64,000 nt of DNA. Origin: Euclidia mi (Eukaryota > Arthropoda > Insecta > Lepidoptera > Erebidae). A model generated the notes under the pieces. That model was not told the origin of the DNA. It saw only the letters and a program-made list of their open reading frames with translations, and made no database searches. A program made the translations under genes and the position numbers. The DNA is taken from positions 52,566,486 through 52,630,485 of the forward strand of contig OX123192.2 of the NCBI GenBank assembly GCA_944739405.2, given 5' to 3'. Below, piece by piece: positions 11,979 through 22,532 of this stretch. Each line of letters starts with the position of its first letter. Position 1 is the stretch's first letter.

Positions 11979-12179
11979 GACGTGTAGCCTGACAGGCTAC
12001 CGGTGATTTTTAAATAAAGATTACTCACGTTCTTTTCATCGAATGACGCAACCTCGCCCTTTACTTATCGTTTCGTTCCTGAAACTGAAGTTACTGGGCA
12101 GCTCAGGTATAGGGAGCAATGGGAAGTTAACAAACCTTAGAAACCAACATTTGTCCGGAGCCTGTGAGGCTACACGTCC
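11979..12179. mobile_element. MITE-like element with ~25-bp terminal inverted repeats
   Basis: The left end GACGTGTAGCCTGACAGG is matched in reverse complement by the right end CCTGTGAGGCTACACGTC. About 22 of 25 terminal bases pair. The interior of ~150 bp has no convincing coding sequence. No clear target-site duplication beyond TA was found, so the superfamily is undecided. Confidence 0.65.
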
Positions 12180-12328
12180 ATACTTAAAGGTTAAGATCAT
12201 GTGTAAATATCTTAGGTATAAAAAAGAAGAGGGGAATAAAATATTTACTTGATTTGATAATATCGCAATTGAAAAAATAATGGTTATTTTCATCCGACAC
12301 CTAAGCTAGGTATTTAATATTTTCCGTG

Positions 12329-12925
12329 GGATCTCCACCTTTTCGCGGTGGAGGGGCTCAGTAACCGTGGGTTTGAGGTACACCCACGGTGAAGCTAAGC
12401 GGGATCCCGGGAAGGGACGCTCCACATGGGCTTGGGTGAGGCCTGCGTAGGATGCGTCCTAAGTGCGGGTGCGGGGGACAGTTCTGTCTGTCCCTCGCAG
12501 TCGGTCGCGGGAGGAGAGGCGTGCCGGTGTTGGGTAGCCGCGCGCCCTATCTCCTGCGGCCAAATGGGGGCGCACCATTGTTGCGTCGCGGGGCCGCAGA
12601 GGAAGAGGAGATGCGGTGTTGCGGTGCCGGGAGGACGGCAACACAATCGCCGCCGCCTCTGCGCCCGCTGGGTGTTTTGGCGGCGGAGCCCAACACCTTA
12701 ATCCGCCGCCAAGGGGGTTTTGTTCGGGGCCCGCCTGACAATCTGGCGGGCCAATACCCGTGGGGGGGTAGCGAAGAATGCTTCGGCGATACCCTACCCT
12801 CCGACACACGTGTACATGAGAAATTCGAGGTGGTTTTTAGTAGTAACACCACATGCTCCGGCTCTCATTTCCCCAAGAGTCGGACATCCGAAGGGATTTT
12901 CCACCTCGTAAGACAAAAAAATAAG
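12329..12925 (+). mobile_element. GC-rich non-LTR-derived retroelement
   Basis: A strongly GC-rich island in an AT-rich setting. The 5' end has two stem-loops (CTCCACC...GGTGGAG and ACCGTGGGT...ACCCACGGT) and a GGGATC...GGGATCCC bracket. The 3' part (about 12735-12920) is the same family as the inserted retroposon at 36976-37180 and ends CCACCTCGTAAGACAAAAAAA. Several overlapping frames are open but none shows RT or endonuclease motifs. I read it as a short, probably non-autonomous relative of a LINE using the LINE 3' end. No target-site duplication was found. Confidence 0.65.
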
Positions 12926-13150
12926 ATTTTTGTCAAAAATAGGCAAAAACGGCATAATTCAAAGAGTCCTAATAAAAATGTAATTAAATTATTAATTGAT
13001 ATTTGCAGATTTAATAATCTCTTTACATAATTTGTGTTGAAAACACAAATTTATAGTTTTTATCTTGTTTTTTGTATTCAACGATTTCTGTCTGTTTATT
13101 CTTCTACTTTATTTTATTCTCTTATATTCCATACAAATCTAATTTTGCAG

Positions 13151-13401
13151 ATGGTCAAGAAACTTATAAAGTCAACCTCATCCTTCGCAGGCTGAATAAT
13201 CGCCATCTGAGCTACACAATGTTCCGATCTGCAGCGATTACGACTTATATGACGCTAAGTTTATTGTCCTTGTCTGTATTCATTATTATGGCTATCTTTC
13301 ATAAAAAGCTTTTCCGTTTGAATGTAATGAATTTTCTCGGCTATAATTATTATTCTGCACTTTGGTTCCAATATTACAAGATTATTGTTATATTAATATC
13401 G
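13151..13401 (+). CDS. Exon-like segment, possible divergent Cys-loop receptor TM1-TM2 region
   Basis: After a pyrimidine-rich TTTTGCAG acceptor the frame reads DGQETYKVNLILRRLNNRHL, then SAAITTYMTLSLLSLSVFII and later FRLNVMNFLGYNYYSALWF. The order (a YKVxLxLRR strand, a hydrophobic segment with LSLxSLSVF, then an RLxxxNFLxxxxY segment) resembles the junction of ligand-binding domain and first membrane helices in divergent insect nicotinic-like subunits. A GTATGC donor candidate follows at 13402. A second degenerate copy lies at 16441. Alternatives are another multi-pass receptor or a pseudogene. The exon end is a guess and no neighbouring exons were identified. Confidence 0.35.
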
Positions 13402-13458
13402 GTATGCATTATTCCGTTTTCTTCACAAACTGTTAATGAACCTTGTAGTTGTGTCCTG

Positions 13459-13510
13459 TTTGTCTGATCGGATGATCAGACCTCTTGGTCTGATCATCCG
13501 ATCAGACAAA
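13459..13510. repeat. Perfect 24-bp inverted repeat (4-nt loop)
   Basis: 13459-13482 and 13487-13510 are exact reverse complements separated by TCTT. The arm begins TTTGTCTGATCGGATGATCA. It lies about 60 bp after the receptor-like exon-like segment. A perfect stem suggests a recent origin or a gene-conversion-maintained palindrome. Confidence 0.9.
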
Positions 13511-13595
13511 GTCTATCTTCGTTTTAATTTTGAGACTATCGGGACTAAAGTGTTTTGCAAGGATATCGAGATGGTAAAGGTAATTATTATATTTA

Positions 13596-14002
13596 CATAC
13601 ATACATACATATCGTCACGCCTTTTATCCCCGAAGGGGTAGGCAGAGGTGTATTTCTACACCCACTTTTCGCCAGATATACTTTAGTCCCACGTAATAAG
13701 GGGCGAGCCTATTGCCGTACCGGGCACATTTCCAGACTCCGTGCTGCTACTGAGAATTTCGTGACAGAAAAACCCAATAGCACTGCCCGACCAAGGAATC
13801 CAACCCGGGACCTCACGATCCCACGCGCACATTTATGCCGCGAGACCAACGAGGCAGTCGTATAGGGTTTGATGTCGAGTTTTCCGTCTCTACGCAAAGA
13901 TGGTATTTGCAGCGTGTTATCCCTTAGTCGCCTCTTACGACACCCACGGGAAGATAGGGGGTGGTGACACTTGTATTCTATGCCGTCAACCACACGGTAG
14001 AT
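13596..14002 (-). mobile_element. Composite tRNA-type SINE with 9-bp TSD
   Basis: Flanked by TTATATTTA (13587-13595 and 14003-14011). On the minus strand the order is an extra 5' block (CCGTGTGGTTGACGGCATAG to the ...AAACCCTA boundary), then a tRNA-like head with a GGTTGGATTCC B-box position, then the body AGTAGCAGCACGGAG, and the TTCGGGGATAAAAGG tail. The same composite structure is at 42072-42466. Confidence 0.85.
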
Positions 14003-14505
14003 TTATATTTAATAGCATGGTATTGATTTCGTTAGGTAACAATGTTTTCGACAGTGTTGAAAATATAATAGTTTCCTAGAAAATTATAATATTTGTAAGA
14101 TTAGAGATAGTGCATTCAATGTAGTAGCTAATTAAAATTAATTAGCTAGGCGCCGTAGGCTATTAAGACTACGAAAATATGAAAATGATTTTTAGAATTT
14201 TATGGAGGAATAGGAGTCACTCAGTGCCTATCCCGGCCCCTTTTTAGGTATGTACTGTTACATTATTGAATAGGCACTGTTTACGGTATAACTGTATTGG
14301 CACATGTTTCTATAAATTGTTAATAGGGAACTTTTATTGTATAATAGTTCGTACGCTTTTATTTCAATATTTATTTGTTTAGGAGTATACAAAACATATT
14401 GAAATAAATAACGAAGACCTATTTTGACCCAAGATATATTTTGGTCATATTAATGACGGTATCCAAGTTATCTCAAGGAGACGTTGATGTCCAACTTATT
14501 TAATT

Positions 14506-14584
14506 TTAGTTGATTGTAGCATCATTAATAGTATTATATTACAAGGAGTAATATAATACTATTAATGATGCTACAATCAACTAA
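14506..14584. repeat. Perfect 36-bp inverted repeat (7-nt loop)
   Basis: 14506-14541 and 14549-14584 are exact reverse complements around CAAGGAG. The arm begins TTAGTTGATTGTAGCATCAT. No transposon or gene context explains it. It is the longest perfect hairpin noticed in the window. Confidence 0.92.
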
Positions 14585-14599
14585 CAACTAGCTACATAT

Positions 14600-16430
14600 A
14601 AAAATACAAAGTCAATAATTTGTTAAGTATGTCAGAAAATTATATAGTAATAAGCTGCCAATAATCAATTTAAAAATGAGTCACTTAGGAAATAACATTT
14701 CGATAATACCGTGTTCTAAATGGCTTTACCAAATTAGGCAGTTTATTAAACATTTCAGGACCCATACAGAATTCACAATTGCTCAATATAGTAGTTTTTG
14801 CATGATGAATACAGAGCTATAATCACGTCTGCTGCGACTAACACCATCCGACAATAGTGGAAACAACTGAGGGTTTGGTTTGAAAAACATTGCCATTTCG
14901 TATAAAAGAATATAATGATGCAAATGTTAAAATATTTTAAAATAAGGCCTGCAACTTTTTATTGTTTTAGAGCAAACATCGCTCTGACACGTTTTTGACT
15001 TTTAAATATCAGCTCCCTATCTGTTGAATTACCCCAAAAGATAATGCCGTATCTTAGTCATCAGTTCGTCGTCTTGATGCTATCAGACCATGAGACGCAG
15101 CGAGTAGGGCGACAGTGTTTACAATAGAGGCAAGTTTATATAAGGCGTAGGCAGAACTACAATTTTTTTATATAAATGTTCTGTATATAATTATATTGTA
15201 TTAGTTTATTTCGTCTAACTATTGAATAGTATAATTTATGTCTTTATATTCAATACTAATTGTTCGCGACAGACATTAAAACTATGACAGTGAATATTGT
15301 ATACGAAATCACGAGTGAAAATCGTATAAAATCAGTGTTATCTAATCGTGCGGTACACCGGGTTCGGTTCCCGGGCGTGCCAAAACGTTAAAAAGTAGCT
15401 AAAATAGTGTAAATGGTTAGATTGTTAATATAAAACAACTATGTAATACATGAACATTAGTCTTAAACTTGTGCTAACTGTAGGGACCTTAGATATCGAA
15501 TCACAAATAGCGTTATCAGTAGTGACAGATAAGAGTTAATACTTGATAAAACAGCTGTTTATTTACATCGTCGTTTTATAGTTTTATAAGTGTTTTTCGG
15601 CTTCATATAGACTTCAAATCATGTACAGATACCTTTTTATTGCTAGTTATTACCTTATATAGTTAAAATAAGCATAATAACATACATTCGTATGTTTATC
15701 ATAAATTTTGTTTACTTACGATAGTATTTACTTAAGAAATTCTGTAATTTTTTTATGATTCATAAGTTATCATGTAATAGGTTCGAATTGAATAAAGATA
15801 TTTTCATGGTGTTTGTTTTAATAGATGCCCCATATAGTTGCACACAACGACCTACCAAAATTATATATATAAATTTAGTATACAATAGTTTTTCAATAGA
15901 AAATATAGTGGGCGGGCCCTTGTGTGACAGCATTTTTTGGGAGTTTTTATGAAATAACTTAGTGACGCTAGTAGTAAGGTTAAGGTATTGTATACCAATA
16001 GATAGAACTTAATGAGACCTATCTAACGATGTATAGAACATGTATGTATGTATAATAGGAACGAATCATACGTAACATTTGTACTGTATTTGAAATAAAA
16101 ATAAACGAAAGATTTTCTGTGCGCGTGTTCGGTGCGATGGTCGTCGATAAGGTAAAGTTTCGAGGTACTTAAGCGACCATGTATTCGGCCAGTTGTTGGC
16201 GTCCCAACCACCATCTTGTGACCTATGTAACCATCAAGCACCGCACACCTGAACAGCATCGCTCTCAACGTATGAAGATGTTTCATTTCTGAAGCCCCAA
16301 TACATCGAAGCCATACAGTCCACACACATAGAAGAACACGCATCGTCGTAGGCACACGTCTGCAGCACACTACCAGCGCACTGTAGCAGACTAGCAAAGG
16401 TTCGATTCCTGGCATCCGTTACACTAATAT
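14600..16430. other. Non-coding, nothing firmly recognised
   Basis: AT-rich. A tRNA-B-box-like GGGTTCGGTTCCCGG at about 15359-15373 is probably a SINE-head relic. A GC-richer stretch 16110-16400 has overlapping open frames on the minus strand, one with many cysteines, but I could not connect either to a family. Confidence 0.5.
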
Positions 16431-16440
16431 TATTTTGCAG

Positions 16441-16560
16441 ATGAACACGAAACTTATAAAGTGAATCTCTTGCTTTACATTTTGGAGAACTGTCTTTGAA
16501 CTTCACAGTGTACAGAACTGCACCGATCACCACATAGGTATGTGACGCTAAATGTACATT
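16441..16560 (+). pseudogene. Degenerate copy of the 13151 receptor-like exon
   Basis: Begins after the same TTTTGCAG acceptor context and reads EHETYKVNLLLYILENCL then a stop. In a shifted frame it continues NFTVYRTAPITT and then YVTLNV, parallel to SYTMFRSAAITTYMTLSLL of the 13151 segment. The similarity is in the protein frame as well as in DNA, while a stop and a frame change break it. It therefore looks like a dead tandem copy or an unrelated-allele relic of the same exon. Confidence 0.45.
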
Positions 16561-16640
16561 GAAATTGAAATTCATTTATTCACAAGAAATGTGCTTACAT
16601 AAATGCGGGCGTTGCCCGCACACTGAAAATGGCAAACTGA
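16559..16640 (-). repeat. SINE tail fragment
   Basis: On the minus strand it ends GTGAATAAATGAATTTCAATTTCAATG, the AATAAA-plus-(TTTCAA)n tail type of lepidopteran SINEs. It abuts the degenerate exon copy. The GCGGGC...GCCCGC stretch at 16608-16622 forms a short hairpin. Confidence 0.55.
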
Positions 16641-16769
16641 AATGGAGGCAATTGCCGCCATTCCGTTTAGTGACGCGCGAACCTGTGTTGTGATAGTACG
16701 CTCCATAACAATAATTTGTCTGTAATAATTTAAAAAACAACTAAAATTATCTTTCTCTAACAACAGGTG

Positions 16770-17460
16770 TCCCCTGTATTACTATTTATTTACTTTCTCT
16801 TTCTTTATTCATACAAGATATTATTTGGTATTTGTAGCCGTTTTTCAGAGACGTTTTGTGGGAGTATGGCGCGTCTATTTTATAATACGTCATTGTGGTA
16901 GGGTAATAATAATCTTCTCACATTCTACCATAACAATGGTGTGTGATTAAGTCAGTCTTAATAAATACATAATAATTGATAGCAAGTAATTATCTGTAGT
17001 AAGTCCTGTATGAATATAAAAAATAAAATAAAATGTAGTTTGAATTAGATTAATTTAATATACATTGTAATTTGAATAATATTACGTAATTGCAATTATT
17101 TTCTCTATTTATGTCATAAATTCTTCTAAGTTGTAGAAACATTTTTGTTCAAGCCACTTTGTGATTCTTTTTTTTTTTAATATTGTATTGTCATTTGCCT
17201 GCATAAATATTGATGGCTGTGTTCCAAATAAAAAACTTTTCAAGCTGAAAATAGTGTTGGTCATATAAATAAATTATGCATTCCAATGCACACATTGTAT
17301 TTACATTTTCTTTTCTATTCAAATTCTAGAAAGCATTCGCGACGCTCCAGGTAACACATAATTTTAATGTTAATTCGAGCTATGTCCGAAATATTGAGTC
17401 TCTCAGGGTATCAAAGTATATAAAGAGCTATGGGAACGCTGCGGTGAGACTCCGATCGAT
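16770..17460. other. Non-coding, nothing recognised
   Basis: Low-complexity AT-rich DNA without exon-like frames or inverted repeats that I could detect. Confidence 0.5.
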
Positions 17461-17465
17461 CCCTT

Positions 17466-17735
17466 TTTTATGGTATTAGGCGGCAAACGAGCAGACGGAT
17501 TGCCTGATGGTAAGCAATTACCGCCGCCCATGAACACAAGCAACACAACAGGAGCCACAAGTGCGTTGCCACCCCTCTGGGTTGCGAAAAGGGATAGGAT
17601 GAGGAGTGGGATGAGGGAGAAGGAATAGGGGATAGGGCCTCCGGCACTCTCACTCACCGAACGAAACGCAACAGTTTAGGTTCTGTTACTTTACGTCGAT
17701 TTTCTGTGAGAGGGTAGTACTTCTTCGGTCGAGCC
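17466..17735 (-). mobile_element. Poly(A) retroposon copy 1
   Basis: Read on the minus strand it runs from GGCCGGCTCGACC through a ...GGGCGGCGGTAATTGC block and ends GTTTGCCGCCTAATACCATAAAAAA, i.e. a poly(A)-like 3' end. A sister copy is at 38590-38872. Overlapping open frames in the CT-rich part are not considered genes. This is a common lepidopteran dispersed repeat, and its class (LINE 3' end or SINE) is undecided. Confidence 0.65.
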
Positions 17736-17950
17736 GGCCCATTCATACCTGGAAAATCCACCGAAATCAGACCATCAGATAAAACGCCGCAATTGGAAGT
17801 GGATCGGCCATAAAAAAACTTTTTTTCTTTTTTAATTTATGAGCGTGAGAGATATGTAATAATATTTAGGCTGTGGGCTGAAATTACTGGTATCCAAGTA
17901 TTTATACATAATAAGTAAGAGAATAGTGGCAGTTAAATGAAACTGACATG

Positions 17951-17977
17951 ACGTTTGACAGTTAAACTGTCAAACGT
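17951..17977. repeat. Short perfect inverted repeat
   Basis: 13-bp arms ACGTTTGACAGTT and AACTGTCAAACGT around a single A. TTTGACAGTT-type motifs are frequent at lepidopteran transposon ends, but no partner end was identified. Confidence 0.6.
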
Positions 17978-19440
17978 GTATAAGGTGTACGCTAGCTACG
18001 AGTATATAAGTCGACAGGCTCGGCTAGTTCATCCTATTCTCTTTCGACGACGGCTCAGGTACGATATGGTTCTGACTATTTAACTACCACTTTGTTCCAA
18101 AATTCTGTGTTGCTTGTTCTTTTGTTTCATCATCTAGGAAACAATGTAAGATAGTGTAATCATTATCTTATTGATATTGTGGGTGGGTAGTTTGATCGTT
18201 TGTGAGATATTAAAGATTGTAATATAATAAGCGGCAATAGGCTCGCCACCTATTACGTGGGATCAAAACACTAGCTAAAAGTGGGCGTTTAATATGCCTC
18301 TGCCTACCCCTTCGGGGAAACAGGCGTGAGTCTATGTATGTATGTATGATGTAAATATTGTAATATAGGATAGAATAATATACTGTGGATCAAGTTGTAT
18401 CAATGAGATTCATTATATACCTGTGGTAAACGTTTAGTAAATTGTGTTGATGCTAAATAATGTTTATTATGTTCTGTTGTAAGACAGACCTTTCTAGTAA
18501 TATAAAACTACCCACAACATTAATATTTGATATAAATTGGCTGTACCACTGTTTGTTAATTATTATTTATTAAAAAGAATGATCAAGAGTTTTATTGCCC
18601 GTTCTTTCTCTTGGTTCTATGCCTTTGCTTTGCGAACTGGGCTCTCAATGTAAATGTAGAATCACGACGTAATATAAAGATATATCCTTTTGCCAAACTG
18701 AATAAATGTAAGTATGATTTGATAGTTGTCTCTTTTATCTATCAAAACTGTCTCTACACTATAGGGAGCTTTCCTGATTCTGACAAGCGCAACTAATGGT
18801 TGCGCTTTGTGGAATAAAGTAGTTGCGCTTTTTTAGTTGCGCTCAAAAATAGTTCACTATTAGCAAAACCTCAAATAAAGGCACTCAAGAAAGAAGAGTA
18901 GGTACCTTTTAAATGTCGGTTAAATGACCAAGGATTACAATTTAGTACTTATACTAAAATCGTCTCCAAAGTAAGTCAAAGAACACGGCAACTGCAAAAA
19001 AAGTATGTATTTATTTGTATGTTTTATAAGTAAGTGTTTATTTACTTTATAATACCTAATAAGGAAGTTATTAATAAGGAAATTTGCACTTATTGGTCTT
19101 GAATTTATGGTTTAATTTCACTTTACACTGCTACAATCAATCAGCATTCTATCAAATCAGAAAGACAACAAACGCATCAACCTCCTCTCAAAAGGTATTC
19201 CCCGAAGCACACCCAAACGAAGCACACCCAGACGAAGCACACCTAAAGTATTCCACTTTGCACACCCGTAGGTGGGCTTCAATTAAAAAAAAAATAATAA
19301 TTAATTTCGTATTCCACGAAGCACACCTACGAATATCACTCGCATAGTGCCGGGACTAAGAAATAAAAATGTCGATAGAAGAAAATATTTGTTATTTAAA
19401 AGACTAACTTAATTAACTTCCTCGAAATGAAAGATGTTAT

Positions 19441-19889
19441 CATTTTGAGGAAGCTGCCGTCAGGAGTGTTACAGCAGTATTTCCTAACGCACAGATAAAG
19501 GGATGCTATTTTCATTTTAAGAAAGCAATTTAAAAAAATCTAGGGATTTAGGTTTAGATAAGAACAGCAAACATAGAAAACATGTTGCCTTGTGTACGGT
19601 TTTGCCACATTTACCGCTGGAAGACTTGGATGAGGCCTGGCTCATGAGCGAGTGTCCTCAAGGAGAAATTATTTCTAAATTTAACGATTATCTTGTAACT
19701 CAGTGGCTCGAACATAAGTTATGGCACGACAAATGGTCGTGTTATAACGTAAAAAACAAAACTAATAATTATACAGAGTCTCATTACTCTGAAATAAATA
19801 AAATATTCAATAAAAAGAAAGCCATAAATCTAGCAAAACTTTTAGATTGCTTCCAAAAAAATTGCAATAATAGGGTATTTTACCCCATG
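19441..19889 (+). pseudogene. Mutator-like (MULE) transposase fragment, broken
   Basis: The first frame reads HFEEAAVRSVTAVFPNAQIK then GCYFHFKKAI and a stop at 19531. It matches the family pattern of a (D)FE-A block followed by GCxFHF in the DDE catalytic core. After a one-base shift in the adjacent A-run the next frame continues from about 19541, HVALCTVLPHLPLEDLDEAW, then FNDYLVTQWL, W..KWSCYN and a TNNYTESHYSEIN block that fits the T-N-x-x-E-x-x-H motif usual after the core. Only the C-terminal half of a normal transposase is present; the upstream zinc-finger and first catalytic region are missing. The element could not have moved on its own in this state. Confidence 0.8.
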
Positions 19890-20542
19890 TGAAAAAAATA
19901 TAATAACGTATATTTAAGATAGTATTACCGGAAAAAATACGGAATATATCAGTTACAGCTCATAAAATGAATAAATAGAATTTTAAAACCATTTTAAAGA
20001 ATTCCGTTTTATTATCTGTGATTTAATTACGTAAAACGGCGGCAGCCATAACGAATGTCATTAACGTCAAATGACGTCATAAACTTAGTAGAATTTTAAA
20101 CAACTAAACCACGTGACTGTCAAAAAAAGCAAGCATCAACAAGTAGCTACGTTGTTTACTAATATGTTTGCGTAAGCAAGATGGCTTCCAACGTTTATGT
20201 CTGATAAACCGCGAACTTTTAAACTGTAAATTTAAAAGTTGTTTAAAAAATACTTATCAACTGAATATATTTTTTGTAATTTTTTTACTACTTTCCCATA
20301 GTCATAGGATCATCTTGAGACACTTTTCAAAAAATGGTGGAATACCCTTCACTTATTATGCCGAAATTAGGGTAAAAATGGGTTATTCAAATCATCAAAA
20401 ATATGCTGCAATTTAAAATAATATAATCGAAAACACAATAAAAGATTATAAAAATGGGTTAATTTCAGTTGGAAATTGTCTAGAGAAATTAAGATTCTGA
20501 TTAATAATAATTTATTTAATTGATAAGTCTAGATACTTATTT

Positions 20543-20600
20543 AATTGCCCATTTCTTAAAGATTATTAAAGAATCAATATTCTTTAAGAAATCGGCAATT
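20543..20600. repeat. Imperfect hairpin inside MULE
   Basis: 20-bp arms 20543-20562 and 20581-20600 (AATTGCCCATTTCTTAAAGA and its complement) pair with one mismatch around an 18-nt loop. Repeated at 24391-24448. Confidence 0.8.
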
Positions 20601-20833
20601 TAGTAGAAAAGAGTTTAGAAATATTGTGATTTATAATTTTAAACAGTCTGCGATTTTACATAAAACTGTAGTGTATTATTATTAGTTAAAAGGTTAATAT
20701 TTACAACGTTTTTGATTTTTGTTCAAGTTTTTATTGCAATTATGAAACAATCTGTGATTTTTTTATGTTCAAGTAGAGTATTTTTATTATTCACTAAACA
20801 AGTAGCTATAAGAAAACTTCAACATAGATCTCT

Positions 20834-21209
20834 TTCTTTCTTTCTCTTAGCGTTATCCCAGTTTCAATCTGGGGTCCGCTTACTAGTCTAACCGGATTTG
20901 GCTGAATATTAGCTTTTCCACAGAGCGACTGCCTGTCTGACCTCCGCAACCCGAAGGGATAGCAATATTCCATGGTTTAGACTAGAGTCAGTTTATTTAG
21001 AAGGTACTGACGCCCTGTAACGATTGTCAAAGATCTTCATGACAACCGGGACCGACGGCTTAACGTGCTCTCCGAGGCACGGGACAAGCGATAATTAACA
21101 ATTCAATACGCACATAACTCCGAAAAGTCATTGGTGCGTGCCGTGGATTCGAACCTGATACCCTCTGCATGGCAGTCTGTTGGTATATCCACTCGGCTAT
21201 CGCTGCCAT
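20834..21209 (-). mobile_element. tRNA-derived SINE nested in the MULE, 16-bp TSD
   Basis: Flanked by exact TTCAACATAGATCTCT repeats (20818-20833 and 21210-21225). On the minus strand the head begins GGCAGCGATAGCCGAGTGG, with a canonical A box (TAGCCGAGTGG), and has a canonical B box GGTTCGAATCC. The head is followed by a GTGCCTCGGAGAGCACG body and a (GAAA)n tail. It is well preserved and probably young. Second copy 24682-25057. Confidence 0.92.
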
Positions 21210-21417
21210 TTCAACATAGATCTCTATTTAAAAAAAACAATATTTACAATGTTTTTGATATTTGTCCAAGTTTTTATTGCAATTATGAAACAATCTGTGA
21301 TTTTTTATGTTAAAGTACAGTATTATATTATTCACTAAACAGATAGCTATTAGAAAACTTCAACATAGATCTCTATGTAAAACAATATTTACAATGTTTT
21401 TATTGTAATTATGAAAC

Positions 21418-21487
21418 AATCTGTGATTTTTTATCACAGATTATTTAATAAAAACACCCTACTTTAACAAGTAGGGTGTTTTTATTA
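21418..21487. repeat. Two adjacent perfect hairpins inside MULE
   Basis: AATCTGTGAT with its complement (21418-21442, 10-bp arms) is followed directly by a 19-bp perfect stem 21446-21464 / 21469-21487 with loop TAAC (arm core AAAACACCCTACT). Repeated at 25266-25335. Confidence 0.88.
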
Positions 21488-22532
21488 TTCATTAAGTGAC
21501 TAAATAGATAGTTATAAGAAAACATCAAAATAGATCTCTATGTAAAACAATATTTACAATGTTTTTGGTATTTTTCCAACTTTTCATTGCAATTATGAAA
21601 CCATCTGTGATTTTTGATAGTAAGATTACAAAAATGACAAATATTGTGCCACATTATTATAATGAAACTGAAAGATGTTAGAAATTTAAGTTAGTATTTT
21701 AAATAAACAATATTTTCTTCTATCGACATTTTTATTTCTTAGCCCCCGGCACTATGCGAGTGATATTTGTAGGTGTGCTTCGTGGAATAGGAAATTAATT
21801 ATTTAATTTTTTTTATTTGAAGCCCACCTACGGGTGTGCAAAGTGGAATACTTTAGGTGTGCTTCGTCTGGGTGTGCTTCGTTTGGGTGTGCTTCGGGGA
21901 ATACCTCATAAAAAAGATACGACGCACTCTGACGTCACAAATTACGTATTCGCTCAGGAGTTTCATTGGAGAGGATATGAACATTGAACAATACATTCAC
22001 TTATCACACACGAAAGATATTGTTGAGTAAAAGATTTATTGCATTTTTACGCGCTCCGACATGAGAGCCTTGATTTTGTTGAGAGCAATGGTATTTATGA
22101 TGTTTTAAAAATATATGTATGTATCTATAGGCTTCGCCCGCTTGGAAGTCAGTTATAGGTTAGGAGGCTGACAAGTGATAAAGCCTTTACTCTCTCCAGT
22201 TTCTTAAGTATCTTGTCACACAAAATCTTATTATAGCATCGCTTCGTTGCGTCCTGTATGAAGGACAAAATTACTAACTCACTTCGCATTCATTAGTTTT
22301 GTATGCATCATAAAGATATTCTGATGAATACTGGCTACTGGACAGTTGGATAAAAGTAGCTATTTGGATCGATAAATTTAATCGGAGTGGAGTACGTTAC
22401 AAGAGCCAACAATCCACAAGGTAAAAGACTGAATTAATTTGAGTCCAAGCGGCTGGATCCATCAGCTGATTTTGATAAAATTTTGCATAAAATTCCGTTC
22501 CTAAGGGGCTGTAACAGGAAAATAAATACTAA

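Larger units (their letters stand above)
20697..21615. repeat. Array of four ~140-bp related units inside MULE
   Basis: The order AATATTTACAAYGTTTTT, AATTATGAAACAATCTGTGAT, ATTCACTAAACA and CTTCAACATAGATCTCT recurs at about 20697, 21240, 21386 and 21549, the last two copies being partial. The first unit is split by the SINE at 20834-21209. Such subterminal or internal arrays are known in some MULE lineages. The array is repeated in the second 3848-bp unit. Confidence 0.75.
19194..21905 (+). mobile_element. MULE-type DNA transposon (2.7 kb, ~220-bp TIRs)
   Basis: Left terminus 19194-19412 and right terminus 21686-21905 are inverted repeats of about 220 bp, starting GGTATTCCCCGAAGCACACC. The outer part contains four tandem GAAGCACACC-type motifs. 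The interior carries degraded Mutator-like transposase coding sequence (19441-19889), three small hairpins, a partial tandem array of ~140-bp units and a nested SINE. The corresponding site in copy 1 (about 1080) lacks it. No clean 9-bp target duplication is visible; the flanks TCTCAAAA and TCATAAAA match only in part. The right half, from 20192, recurs at 24040-25753 through the 3848-bp duplication. Confidence 0.85.

Noticed and set aside
12395..13030. Several long overlapping frames on both strands
   Set aside because: Typical of GC-rich DNA with few stop codons inside a retroelement; none carries retrotransposon motifs.
16023..16575. Overlapping minus-strand frames of 113-130 codons, one rich in cysteine
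   Set aside because: No family resemblance, the frames overlap each other, and they cross the degenerate plus-strand exon.
21150..21209. tRNA gene (reverse strand) with perfect A and B boxes
   Set aside because: It is the head of a SINE with a 16-bp TSD and poor cloverleaf context, so not a functional tRNA gene.
20697..21615. CRISPR-like array of repeated units
   Set aside because: Units are ~140 bp, diverged, inside an insect MULE and without short direct repeats and unique spacers.
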